Assembly: GCA_027459665.1 (NCBI GenBank)
Contig: DAIDHN010000007.1
Coordinates: forward strand, 21,307 to 85,306
Direction: 5' to 3'
Source of the DNA: Chthonomonadaceae bacterium
Lineage (GTDB): Bacteria > Armatimonadota > Chthonomonadetes > Chthonomonadales > Chthonomonadaceae
Length of the DNA stretch: 64,000 bases
Shown here: in pieces, positions 1 through 10,319 of the stretch
Numbering within the stretch: position 1 is the stretch's first letter
Layout: every line of letters begins with the position of its first letter
Notes under the pieces: generated by a model
The model's database searches: none
What the model saw: only the letters and a program-made list of their open reading frames with translations
Told to the model about the DNA's origin: nothing
Position numbers and translations under genes: made by a program

Positions 1-858
1 TCCACTGGAAACCGCAGAATTATTGTGAGCAGGCACTGGAGTGGGAATAATGTAGGCAGCTTGGCTGGCGGCGGGCACCGGCGCTGCAATTTTGACGGCA
101 GCAGGAGAGGCAGGCTGCGTTGAGCCATCACTGCCGCTCATGGGTGTCAGCATGCCTGCAGGCTGCAGCATAGGCTGGTTCAATGTATCAGAACCTGCCG
201 AGGGCACATAACTGGCAGGCTGCATCTGGGGCTGCGGCGCCGGTCTCTGTTTTGCCACATGAACCGCTGCATGTTCCACACTGAGTTTGCGCCGCTCTGC
301 CGCTGCATGAATTTTATGCCGCACAGGTTTTACATAAGCGCTGTGAGAGGCAGCCGGAACATCTTGCAGCACAGAGGCGGAAATGTGAGGCTCGACCATT
401 GCGGGCAGCTGCGGGATGTCTGCTGCAATTTGTGCAGATGCAACAGGAGGAGGCGGAACAACGGCTATGCCTGCAGGATGCTGCTGTAGCGCTGGCAGAT
501 GAATAACAAAAAATACCAGAGCGGCTGCGCATGCGGCAGCGCCCAGCACAGGCGCCAAACGCCACGAACGAAACAGATACTGAAGGCGTGAAACAGGTGT
601 AGGCCGCATGGTGGTAGCAGACCTGATAGCAGCACGCAGGCTGGCAGGAGGCTCCAGCATCGGTGTTGCAGCTGCTGTGCTGGAAATATGCGCCATCATT
701 GCGTAGCGCTCTTTCCACTCAGCAGAAGACGACAGCAGCGCTTCCGCTTCTGCGCATTCTGCAGGGGAGGCTTCCCCATCTGCGTACAGGTACAACAAAT
801 CCCAAAGCGCATCTTCGTTCTTACGATCCATCCTGTTTTGGTTGTACTCTTCTGCCAT
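1..858 (-). CDS. anti-sigma-factor-like single-pass membrane protein (C-terminus cut by window edge)
   Basis: An open frame runs without a stop from an ATG at 858 to the left edge (286 codons visible). The start follows an AAAGGTG ribosome site; another in-frame ATG lies at 831. The N-terminal ~65 residues are acidic and helical (LYADGEASPAEC, then SAEWKERYAMM), like the short cytoplasmic part of anti-sigma factors. One membrane segment follows (VLGAAACAAALVFFVIHLP, about residues 98-116), then a long Pro/Ala/Gln-rich outer region. The His/Cys zinc ligands of classical zf-HC2 anti-sigma factors are not evident. No sigma gene lies upstream: the next gene, pgi, is divergent. A regulatory role is inferred; it could simply be a membrane protein of unknown function. 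Confidence 0.6.
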   Translation of the reverse strand, partial: MAEEYNQNRMDRKNEDALWDLLYLYADGEASPAECAEAEALLSSSAEWKERYAMMAHISSTAAATPMLEPPASLRAAIRSATTMRPTPVSRLQYLFRSWRLAPVLGAAACAAALVFFVIHLPALQQHPAGIAVVPPPPVASAQIAADIPQLPAMVEPHISASVLQDVPAASHSAYVKPVRHKIHAAAERRKLSVEHAAVHVAKQRPAPQPQMQPASYVPSAGSDTLNQPMLQPAGMLTPMSGSDGSTQPASPAAVKIAAPVPAASQAAYIIPTPVPAHNNSAVSSG

Positions 859-2746
<1,888 letters not shown>

Positions 2747-2753
2747 CTGCAGG

Positions 2754-2802
2754 CAATGCGCATGCCTGGTCTGCAATGCACCGAAACCAGGCAGGCGCAT
2801 TG
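2754..2802 (+). terminator. hairpin after pgi
   Basis: A 17-base arm (CAATGCGCATGCCTGGT, 2754-2770) faces ACCAGGCAGGCGCATTG (2786-2802) with a single mismatch. No clear T-run follows, so it may end transcription or protect the 3' end of the mRNA. Confidence 0.55.
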
Positions 2803-2938
2803 TCGTCTATACCAAAACACTCTGAATTAAGCCCGCTTCAGCGCTGAAGCAAAACCGGTCTGCCGCTCACCAGCAGCAGCCCTCTTTGCCCTGATTTCCA
2901 CATTACCTGCCACTTAAAGAAAGGACATCCCACCCATC

Positions 2939-5608
2939 ATGATGTTTTTCACCTTTCCAAAACGCACTGCGCTTCTAACCGCAGCGCTGCTGCTCTGTAT
3001 GCTGCCGCACCGCACAGCCTGTGCCGACCCCACTCTGCAGCAGTCGGTACTGCAGTCTATGCAATGGCGCAGCGTTGGCCCTGCCAACATGGGCGGGCGC
3101 ATTTCAGACATTGCCGTAGACCCCCAAAACAGTTACACATGGTACATCGCCCTGGCTACCGGCGGAGTGCTGAAAACCACCAACAACGGCACCACCTGGC
3201 AGGCCGTATTCGACCACGAACCAGTTGGTTCGGTGGGCGCAGTTGCGATAGCGCCTTCCAACCCCAAAATCGTCTGGGTGGGAACTGGCGAGGCAAACGG
3301 GCGCAACAGCTCTTCCTGGGGAGACGGGGTTTATAAATCGACCGATGGCGGGCAGAGCTGGACGCATATGGGGCTGAATAAAACCAGGGAAATAGGGCGC
3401 ATAGTAATCGACCCCAAAAACCCGGATATCGTCTATGTTGCCGCCGCAGGCGACCTGTGGGGATACCACAAGGCGCGAGGGGTATATAAAACAACAGACG
3501 GTGGCAAAACATGGCAGCACGTGCTAAACCTCGGCCCCGAAACTGGAGCCATTGACGTAGCCCTCGGCCCCGAAGGAAGTCATGTGGTGCTAGCCGCAGC
3601 ATACTCGCGCCTGCGCACCCCCTGGGGATACCGCTCGCTGAACGACCGCAATGGCATTTACCGATCTGACAACGATGGCAAAACCTGGACGCACATTACC
3701 AGCGGGCTGCCTGTACAGGAAGTAGGCCGCATCGGGTTCAACTGCTCTGCATCCAAACCAGGCCTGGTATTTGCTGTAGTGGAAAGCGATGAGGGCGGCG
3801 CACGAAACCTGTTTGACATCAACAGCAAATTTGGGGGCGTATTTGTTTCTAAAAACAACGGCCTCACCTGGAAAAGACGCAGCAATGTAGCCCCGCGCGG
3901 CTTCTATTTCGGGCAGATACGCGTAGACCCCCTCAACCCCAAAAACGTATATGTGCTGGGATTTGGCCTCAGTATCTCAAAAGACGGCGGCAGGCATTTC
4001 AAAACACCGGGTTATGGTTCACCCGGAGTGCATCCCGATCTGCATGCCATGTGGATAGACCCTGCAAACCCTGCGCATATGCTGCTTGGCAACGACGGCG
4101 GCCTTTACGTTACCTACGACAAAGCAAAAACCTGGCAGGAAATCAATAACTTTGCAGCAGGCGAATTTTATGAGGTAAGCGTAGACAATCGGCAGCCCTA
4201 CTGGATTTACGGCGGCCTGCAAGACAACAGCTGCTGGATGGGGCCTTCCAACAGCCTCAGCTACCCCGGCATCTCAAACCGAGACTGGCAGGACATCAAC
4301 GGAGGCGACGGTTTTTATGCGTTCGCCGACTATGCCGACCCAAACATTGTCTACTCCGAATCGCAAAACGGGTCTATCACCCGCTGGAACCGACTCACAA
4401 ATCAGCGCAGAGACCTTTCTGCCAAAGCGCCCGAAGGCTATCCAGACTACCGGTTCAATTGGAACACCCCCATGCTGCTCTCGCATTACAACCATGACAT
4501 GCTCTATGTGGGTGGCAGCCATCTGCTGGCATTTACCAACCATGGCCGCGACTGGACGCAAATCAGCCCAGACCTTTCCAAACAAATTGGCCCGCGCATT
4601 AGCTCAAACGGGTCTGGGGCAGAAGTGTACGGCACCATTGTATGCATTGCAGAATCGAGCATAAAACAGGGGGAAATATGGTGTGGCACAGATGACGGCA
4701 ACGTACAGCTTACGCTTGACCAGGGAAAAACCTGGACCAATCTCACCGATAATCTGCCGGCAAAAGTGCGCAACTACTGGGTCACACGCATTGCTGCTTC
4801 GCGGTATGAGCCAGGAACAGCCTATGTTTCTATAGACGGCCACCGCTCTGACGATCTGGCGCCCTACCTGTTTAAAACCACCGACTACGGAAAAACATGG
4901 CGCTCTATAACAGGAGACCTGCCCAAACACGGCCCCATACAGGCGCTGCAGGAAGACCCGGTCAACCCTTCCATGCTGTTTGCAGGCACCGAATTCGGCG
5001 CCTATGTTACCTGGGATGGAGGAAACCACTGGAGCAAGCTGGGAGACAACCTTCCCACGGTAGCGGTAGATGACCTGGCACTGCAGGCAGAAGACCATGC
5101 TCTGGTAGCAGGCACGCACGGCCGCAGCATCTGGGTGCTTGACAACATTGCACCGCTTGAGGGCCTCACCGCCAAAACAGATGCAAAACTGCCCCTGCTT
5201 TTTGCAGTGCCCCCTGCCCTGGAATTTATCCCCTCTTTTACCGGCAGACAGGGACAGGGGCGTTTCACAGCCCCCAATCCGCCTTCCGGCGTGCAAATGG
5301 TCTACTGGCTGCCCGCGCTTGTCTCCTCACCCCCCGCCTTCGCCATTTCAAACAGCAAAGGCAAGGTAATCACCACCCTGTACGGCACACGCTACCCCGG
5401 CCTGCACAACATCAGCTGGGATATGCGCATACAGGGAGGAGGGGGAGGACCATTTGGAAGAAGAGGATCATCGCGCTTCACACAACCAGGTGAGTATACC
5501 GTTACATTTACCATTGGCAAGGTGAAGCAGGTGCATCATTTTATGATAGAGGGCAACCCTGCACTCTCCCAAAAAAGTACTGCCGAACAAAGGCAGGACA
5601 AACACTAA
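2939..5608 (+). CDS. secreted sortilin/VPS10-like BNR-repeat beta-propeller protein
   Basis: The 889-residue protein starts with a signal peptide (hydrophobic LLTAALLLCMLPH, cleavage near TACA-DP). Its body is built of repeated Asp-box (BNR) units such as STDGGQSWTHM, TTDGGKTWQHV, SDNDGKTWTHI, SKNNGLTWKRR, TTDYGKTWRSI and TWDGGNHWSKL. These spread over residues ~70-720 and predict one or two beta-propellers. The opening WRSVGPANMGGRISDIAVDP is typical of large exported VPS10/sortilin-like proteins of bacteria, often annotated as glycosyl hydrolases without proof. A Gly-rich segment and a beta-sandwich-like tail follow. An AAAGGA site precedes the start. It likely acts in the periplasm or outside the cell; no catalytic residue can be assigned. 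Confidence 0.85.
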   Translation: MMFFTFPKRTALLTAALLLCMLPHRTACADPTLQQSVLQSMQWRSVGPANMGGRISDIAVDPQNSYTWYIALATGGVLKTTNNGTTWQAVFDHEPVGSVGAVAIAPSNPKIVWVGTGEANGRNSSSWGDGVYKSTDGGQSWTHMGLNKTREIGRIVIDPKNPDIVYVAAAGDLWGYHKARGVYKTTDGGKTWQHVLNLGPETGAIDVALGPEGSHVVLAAAYSRLRTPWGYRSLNDRNGIYRSDNDGKTWTHITSGLPVQEVGRIGFNCSASKPGLVFAVVESDEGGARNLFDINSKFGGVFVSKNNGLTWKRRSNVAPRGFYFGQIRVDPLNPKNVYVLGFGLSISKDGGRHFKTPGYGSPGVHPDLHAMWIDPANPAHMLLGNDGGLYVTYDKAKTWQEINNFAAGEFYEVSVDNRQPYWIYGGLQDNSCWMGPSNSLSYPGISNRDWQDINGGDGFYAFADYADPNIVYSESQNGSITRWNRLTNQRRDLSAKAPEGYPDYRFNWNTPMLLSHYNHDMLYVGGSHLLAFTNHGRDWTQISPDLSKQIGPRISSNGSGAEVYGTIVCIAESSIKQGEIWCGTDDGNVQLTLDQGKTWTNLTDNLPAKVRNYWVTRIAASRYEPGTAYVSIDGHRSDDLAPYLFKTTDYGKTWRSITGDLPKHGPIQALQEDPVNPSMLFAGTEFGAYVTWDGGNHWSKLGDNLPTVAVDDLALQAEDHALVAGTHGRSIWVLDNIAPLEGLTAKTDAKLPLLFAVPPALEFIPSFTGRQGQGRFTAPNPPSGVQMVYWLPALVSSPPAFAISNSKGKVITTLYGTRYPGLHNISWDMRIQGGGGGPFGRRGSSRFTQPGEYTVTFTIGKVKQVHHFMIEGNPALSQKSTAEQRQDKH

Positions 5609-5809
5609 TGCCTGCCGAAAAACTCTGAAAGGTGCAAGTCAAACAAACATAAACCCTTTTTTTGCATCAAACGCATTTTCAGCAGGAATAATGCGTCATT
5701 ATATAGAATAGTGTTGCACCGATACACTTTTCGGTGCGAGAAGGAAGGGCGCTGGAAACACAGGACGCAGCGCCAAACCACTACGCTATCCACAAGGAGG
5801 ACTCTCTCT

Positions 5810-6340
5810 GTGAAAAGAATCGCAGCCCTCTGGCCTCTTCTCACGGCGCTGGCGCTCATGGGTACGGGCCTGCTGTCTGCTACCCCTGCAAAGGCACAAT
5901 TCAACGACAACGGCACCTCTGAACTGTCTAGAAACTGGAGCCTGCGGCTGGGACTTTGGATTCCCCAAAGTCAGACTACACGCAATGCCATGGGAACTGT
6001 AGGCATCAGCGGTGCGCTACAGCGGCAAGTCTATACCGCTACCAACTACTCACTGCTGCTGGGCATTGGGTACAATGGCTACAACAGAGTATACAGCGTG
6101 CCAGTTATGATGGATATGGTGCTTCATCACCATAACCTTCTGTACGGCGGTGGAGTTGGCTACTCTTTTGGCAAACGCGACAATGGCAGAGGTACGAATG
6201 GAGTTGCAATAGACCTTATGGTGGGCTACCAGCTTACCCATACCACCAACCCGCTCGACGTTGATCTGCGCTACTTTTTCGTATCAGGTTCAAGCAATGA
6301 ACTGGATGGGTACGGAATTACTCTCGGTTACCACTTCTAA
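5810..6340 (+). CDS. small outer-membrane beta-barrel protein
   Basis: I choose the GTG at 5810 because an AAGGAGG ribosome site lies nine bases upstream; an in-frame ATG at 5711 would add 33 residues with no signal character. The 176-residue product has a signal peptide (hydrophobic core ending LLSATPAKA-QF). The mature part alternates short amphipathic strands, for example NWSLRLGLWIP, YSLLLGIGYNGYN, LLYGGGVGYSFGKR, VAIDLMVGYQL and VDLRYFFVSG. It ends in YGITLGYHF. Termination in an aromatic residue is the usual outer-membrane barrel signal. I infer an 8-strand barrel of the OmpA/OprF size class; function is unknown. It supports a diderm envelope. Confidence 0.75.
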   Translation: MKRIAALWPLLTALALMGTGLLSATPAKAQFNDNGTSELSRNWSLRLGLWIPQSQTTRNAMGTVGISGALQRQVYTATNYSLLLGIGYNGYNRVYSVPVMMDMVLHHHNLLYGGGVGYSFGKRDNGRGTNGVAIDLMVGYQLTHTTNPLDVDLRYFFVSGSSNELDGYGITLGYHF

Positions 6341-6347
6341 ACTCAAC

Positions 6348-6388
6348 CGGTTTCAGGGCAGTGCTACCCCATGCATGCCCTGAAACCG
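6348..6388 (+). terminator. 13-bp perfect hairpin after the barrel gene
   Basis: CGGTTTCAGGGCA (6348-6360) and TGCCCTGAAACCG (6376-6388) pair perfectly around a 15-base loop just after the stop codon at 6340. The downstream sequence is only weakly T-rich. Confidence 0.65.
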
Positions 6389-6590
6389 ATTATCATCACC
6401 TTGCGCAAAGTGAACATTAAACATTTTTGTACTCTGCATCGTCTAATTAATTAATATACTACGCAGCAGACTGCAGAAATAAAAACACTGCATCTGTATT
6501 TTCTGGTACAGCGGAAAGGCAGTACAGAGGAACCAAAGCTTATTCTGAAAACCATGTCCAACCGGCATTATATTTCTCATACAAAACTAG

Positions 6591-6788
6591 TCGGCATGGT
6601 CCTCGTAAAGTAAGCCCCCCACCTCCATCTGCTCCCGTTCAGAAAGCGGGAAAGGAGAATAGCAGCATCTGTGGCATATTTCACACATGCTCAGTGCTTT
6701 CTATCACACATAGAAGAGCACAGTATGTGTCTGCCTTGCGTCATACTGCTATAGCAGTAGATGCTCTGGCGTAAGTGCCGGTTTTTTG
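6591..6788 (+). ncRNA. candidate structured RNA (6S-like architecture)
   Basis: A non-coding stretch folds on paper into one long rod. The outermost pair is CGGCA (6592-6596) with TGCCG (6776-6780), followed at once by a T-run (6782-6787). Further in, AGCATCT (6664-6670) pairs with AGATGCT (6759-6765) and GGCA (6673-6676) with TGCC (6732-6735). The terminal stem ACACAT (6683-6688) with ATGTGT (6725-6730) extends through about 20 mostly paired bases. On the 3' side an exact palindrome, ACTGCTATAGCAGT (6745-6758), can form the small bubble hairpin known from 6S RNA. Length (~190) and shape fit 6S RNA, but the 5' bubble strand is short. It could instead be a long leader of the sigma gene at 6919. 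Confidence 0.35.
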
Positions 6789-6918
6789 CTCATAAAGCCA
6801 CTGTATGTCGGTAATTCATACCCGGTTGTGGAACAAACCTGTCGTTATATTATCTGCATCACAACAACCCGACAACAAGGCTGCTCTGAATATTCTCCAG
6901 AGGGAGAGGTGCCATACA

Positions 6919-7812
6919 ATGAATGCCAGTCAGAATGCGAAACAAAACAACAAGCCTGCAGCCATTGCATCAGATGCCCTGCGCTCAGGCACCGACTTCG
7001 CATCTTATCTCATACAACTCACACGCAAGCCCCTGCTTGAATGGGAAGAAGAGCGGGAACTTGCCAGACGCAGCAGGGATGGAGACCAGGAGGCGCGAAA
7101 CCGGCTTGTAGAAGCCAATATGCGCCTGGTGGTAAATGTTGTGCGCAATTATCACACCACACTCATTCCATTTGAAGACCTGGTGCAGGAAGGCGCTATC
7201 GGCCTGATGACTGCAGCAGAACGTTTCGACCCTGAAAGGGGTTTTCGTTTCAGCACCTATGCAACTCATTGGATACGCCAATCTATCAGCAGAGCGCTTG
7301 ATAACAAGGCAAAAGCCATTCGAGTGCCCGCACATATCTCCGAATCGCTGCGCAGACTGGAGCGCACAAGAGCGGCGCTGATTCGGCAAACAGGAGAAGA
7401 CCCCGCCCCGGATGCGCTGGCAGAAGCCATGGGTATCTCTCTGCGCAAGGTGCATGCGCTCCTCAGCGCATCTCAGGAGCCTGTTTCACTCGATATGCTT
7501 GTGGGAGAAGAAGACAACACCACCCTGGTGAATATTCTAAACGATGAAAACGCCGCCGACCCGCAGGCAATGGTGTTGATGGAAGAAAAATCGCAGGAAC
7601 TTGACAGTTTGTTTGAAGTACTCACCCCGCGGGAAGCGGAAGTGATGCGCAAACGCCTCGGCTTTGAAGAAGAGGCGGCACAGGTACTACAGGAGATTGG
7701 CGAGGCCATGCAGATATCGCGGGAAAGAGTGAGGCAAATTGAAATACTTGCCCTCAAAAAAATGAAGCAGGCAGCGCGCTACAAGGGTCTGCGCATCTAC
7801 CTTACCAGCTAA
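6919..7812 (+). CDS. RNA polymerase sigma-70 family factor (RpoD-like, without region 1.1)
   Basis: It directs core RNA polymerase to a promoter class. I start at the ATG at 6919 (297 residues), preceded by GGGAGAGG; a longer frame from 6805 lacks such a site. Region 1.2 (ASYLIQLTRKPLLEWEEERE), region 2 with the core-binding and -10 helices (LVEANMRLVVNVVRNY, FEDLVQEGAIGLMTAAERFD, FSTYATHWIRQSISRAL), region 3 (RVPAHISESLRRLER) and region 4 with the -35 helix-turn-helix (LTPREAEVMRKRLGF ... ISRERVRQIEILALKKMK) are all present. The long acidic region 1.1 of housekeeping RpoD is missing, so it is probably an alternative group 2 or group 3 sigma. It is monocistronic with a good terminator behind it. 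Confidence 0.9.
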   Translation: MNASQNAKQNNKPAAIASDALRSGTDFASYLIQLTRKPLLEWEEERELARRSRDGDQEARNRLVEANMRLVVNVVRNYHTTLIPFEDLVQEGAIGLMTAAERFDPERGFRFSTYATHWIRQSISRALDNKAKAIRVPAHISESLRRLERTRAALIRQTGEDPAPDALAEAMGISLRKVHALLSASQEPVSLDMLVGEEDNTTLVNILNDENAADPQAMVLMEEKSQELDSLFEVLTPREAEVMRKRLGFEEEAAQVLQEIGEAMQISRERVRQIEILALKKMKQAARYKGLRIYLTS

Positions 7813-7829
7813 CTGCTTTCAAACACACG

Positions 7830-7873
7830 GCCCGGCTCCAGCCTTTGCAGGCTTCTTGCCGGGCTTTGTTTTT
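7830..7873 (+). terminator. nested terminator after the sigma gene
   Basis: Outer arms GCCCGGC (7830-7836) and GCCGGGC (7858-7864) enclose a second hairpin, AGCCT-TTGC-AGGCT (7840-7853). A T-rich run follows immediately (7865-7873). Confidence 0.85.
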
Positions 7874-7892
7874 GAGAAGGCAGCCCTACTGC

Positions 7893-7921
7893 TTTACAGA
7901 GAAGCCTTTTTCAGATATAAT
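7893..7921 (+). promoter_or_regulatory. sigma-70 promoter of the argS operon
   Basis: TTTACA (7893-7898), a 17-base spacer and a perfect TATAAT (7916-7921) sit just behind the sigma-gene terminator. They predict a start near 7928 and a leader of about 160 bases before argS. I find no T-box consensus in the leader. Confidence 0.7.
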
Positions 7922-8087
7922 ACCTTCTCCTGTTGTTTACAAAGCAGCATATCAACCATGCACTTTGCCGCACAACTCTCTGCACTCACTCTACAAGGCA
8001 GCGCTGGGCAGAAATTGCAAACGGCAGAGCCGCGGGCAGGCATAGCTGCAATATGCAGGCAGGAATATGGTATCAAGGAGCTTTTGT

Positions 8088-9908
8088 GTGATCACCGATC
8101 AGTTAGCGCAGGTACTGCAAACAGCCATGGAAAGCGCACGCACACATGGAGATTTGCCCGCTGGCACAGACACTGCAATTCCCATTCGCCTAGAAACACC
8201 ACCCGATAAACGCTTTGGAGATTACTCTACCAACATAGCCCTTGCCCTCAAGCGCTCTACAGGCATCTCAGATGGACGGGTAATAGCCTCTGTGCTGTGC
8301 AAACATATTCCAGCCCAGCATGATCTGCTTGAAAAAGTGGAAGTGGCAGGCCCGGGCTTTATCAACCTGTTTCTAAAACCCTTCTGGCTGCACAATGCTC
8401 TCTTTACCATAGAGCAGGAGGGGGTATGCTATGGCAGAACCAGTGCGCGCAAAGGCGAACGCATTCTGCTGGAATTTGTGAGCGCAAACCCTACCGGGCC
8501 AATCAGCGTGGTGAATGGAAGAGCAGCCGCCCTGGGAGATGTGCTGGCCAACCTGCTTGCAGCGCAGGGATGCGAAGTGCAAAGAGAATTTTATGTAAAT
8601 GATGCACTCAACTCTTCGCAAATAGAAAAATTTGCGCTTACAGTACAGGCGCGTTACCTGCAGCTGATGGGGCATCCGCTTATTATGCCAGACGGACGGC
8701 TTGAGCCAGGGGCGCCAGCGGCACACGAATGCGAACCGGTAGAATTTCCTCAAAACGGGTACCCAGGTGAGTACGTAACCGACATCGCACGTGCCATTCT
8801 GCAAGAAACAAAAGGCAGATACTACCAGATACTCCTCCAGCAGGCAGCAGGAGAAGAGCCGCAAAACCCGCAGGATAAACAAGAGCAGGAAGCATTTTTT
8901 CGCAGCGCTACGCTGCAGCATATGGTGCTGGCCCAAAGAAATGCGCTCGAAGCCTTTGGCGTAACCTATCAGACCTGGTTTTATGAAAGCAGCCTCTACG
9001 AAAATGGAGAGGTAGAAAAAACCATTGCCTGCCTCACAGACAGAGGGTACACCTACCCACAGGAAGACGCACTCTGGCTGCGCTCTACAGAGTTTGGCGA
9101 CTCTAAAGACCGTGTACTCGTTCGTTCCAACGAAAAAGCCACCTACATCGCCGCAGATGCCGCCTACCATGCCAACAAGTTTGAACGGGGTTTTACATCG
9201 CTTATAGACATACTGGGGGCAGACCACCACGGTTACGTTGCGCGCCTCAAGGCATCGGTAGCAGCCCTTGGCCTGCCGGTAGAACAACTGAACGTTATTC
9301 TCACTCAGATGGTTTCGCTTATGCGAGATGGAGAAGCCGTAATAGGCGGCAAGCGCAAGGGCGTAGTGCTCGAACTCAAGGAAGACCTGATAGACGATAT
9401 TGGCAGAGATGCAGCCAGATTTTACTTTTTGCTCAATTCGTATGAAACCCCTGCCACGGTAGATGTTGAGCTTGCTAAGCGCCAAACAAACGAAAACCCG
9501 GTTTTTTATGTGCAGTATGCCCATGCCAGGCTGTGCAATATTCTGCGCCGTGCAGAGGAGATGCAGGTCGCAGTGCCCACAGCGAGAGAGGCCAGCCTCA
9601 ACCTTCTGCAGCACACGCGCGAAATTGATGTGCTGCGCAAACTCACCGACTATCCGGGCGAAATCACCCTTGCCGCCGACCGCATTGCCCCGCACCGGCT
9701 CACACGATTTGCCATGGACCTGGCCGGCCTGCTCAACCTTTTCTACGAAAACTGCAGAGTGCTGCCCTCTCAGGAAGCTCCACAGCCAGTAGAACTTACA
9801 CAGGCACGGCTGGTGCTGGTAAACGGAGCACGCATTGTGCTGGCAAATCTGCTTGGCCTGCTTGGCATTTCCGCTCCAGAACGCATGGAACGACAGGAAA
9901 ATTTGTAA
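8088..9908 (+). CDS. argS: arginine--tRNA ligase
   Basis: It charges tRNA-Arg with arginine in the cytoplasm. I choose the GTG at 8088 because AAGGAG lies eight bases upstream (606 residues). Order of parts: the N-terminal tRNA-binding add-1 domain, with PDKRFGDYSTNIALAL and VEVAGPGFINLFL; the Rossmann core beginning EFVSANPTGP; the KMSKS region as GGKRKGVVLELKEDL; and the helical anticodon-binding DALR domain near the C-terminus (residues ~480-606). The normal HIGH box after NPTGP (usually LHVGH) reads ISVVN here, so both His are lost while GR and GD downstream remain. All other landmarks are intact, so I judge it functional. It heads a likely operon with the ASCH gene 26 bases on. Confidence 0.95.
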   Translation: MITDQLAQVLQTAMESARTHGDLPAGTDTAIPIRLETPPDKRFGDYSTNIALALKRSTGISDGRVIASVLCKHIPAQHDLLEKVEVAGPGFINLFLKPFWLHNALFTIEQEGVCYGRTSARKGERILLEFVSANPTGPISVVNGRAAALGDVLANLLAAQGCEVQREFYVNDALNSSQIEKFALTVQARYLQLMGHPLIMPDGRLEPGAPAAHECEPVEFPQNGYPGEYVTDIARAILQETKGRYYQILLQQAAGEEPQNPQDKQEQEAFFRSATLQHMVLAQRNALEAFGVTYQTWFYESSLYENGEVEKTIACLTDRGYTYPQEDALWLRSTEFGDSKDRVLVRSNEKATYIAADAAYHANKFERGFTSLIDILGADHHGYVARLKASVAALGLPVEQLNVILTQMVSLMRDGEAVIGGKRKGVVLELKEDLIDDIGRDAARFYFLLNSYETPATVDVELAKRQTNENPVFYVQYAHARLCNILRRAEEMQVAVPTAREASLNLLQHTREIDVLRKLTDYPGEITLAADRIAPHRLTRFAMDLAGLLNLFYENCRVLPSQEAPQPVELTQARLVLVNGARIVLANLLGLLGISAPERMERQENL

Positions 9909-9934
9909 CTCAGCCGGAAAGGGAACATGCCCTC

Positions 9935-10297
9935 ATGTTTGCTCTTAATTTCTACTCTGAATATTATGAAGAAGTCCTCAGAAACGGCCGTAAAACTGTT
10001 ACCATTCGCCTGGGAGACAAAAGCGGCAAATACCAAACCGGCATGCTGGTATGGGTAACTATCGGACCACGGTTCGCGCGCAGGCAGCGATTGTTTACCG
10101 CCATCATCGACAGGGTGGAGATAAAAACAATTGACCAGCTTTCTCCACGGGAAATTCAGAAAGAAAACCCCGAATTTAGAACAGTAGAAGACCTGGTTAC
10201 TCTGATGCGGAGAATATACTCTGAAGACGTCTCAGTAGAAGATACCGTCACATTGATACACTTCTCACCTGTAGAAGAGTATTCCCTGCCAGGATAA
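9935..10297 (+). CDS. ASCH-domain protein (putative RNA-binding)
   Basis: A 120-residue soluble protein with the ASCH (PUA-like) pattern: NFYSEYYEEVLRNGRKTVTI near the N-terminus, then GKYQTGMLVWVTIG and a C-terminal EDTVTLIHFSPV. ASCH domains resemble PUA folds and are proposed to bind RNA. No catalytic activity can be read from this sequence. It sits 26 bases after argS and 22 before the next gene, suggesting co-transcription and perhaps a role in translation, which is inference. A GAAAGGGAAC stretch precedes the ATG at 9935. Confidence 0.75.
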   Translation: MFALNFYSEYYEEVLRNGRKTVTIRLGDKSGKYQTGMLVWVTIGPRFARRQRLFTAIIDRVEIKTIDQLSPREIQKENPEFRTVEDLVTLMRRIYSEDVSVEDTVTLIHFSPVEEYSLPG

Positions 10298-10319
10298 GGC
10301 AGAGTACAGGACAGCACCT

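Noticed and set aside
7928..8087. T-box riboswitch in the argS leader
   Set aside because: The leader has a suitable length and promoter, but I find no AGGGTGG-type T-box sequence and no competing terminator.
8373..9695. 440-codon minus-strand open frame opposite argS
   Set aside because: Same reasoning: full overlap with a well-supported gene, no recognisable domain, unnatural Cys/His composition.
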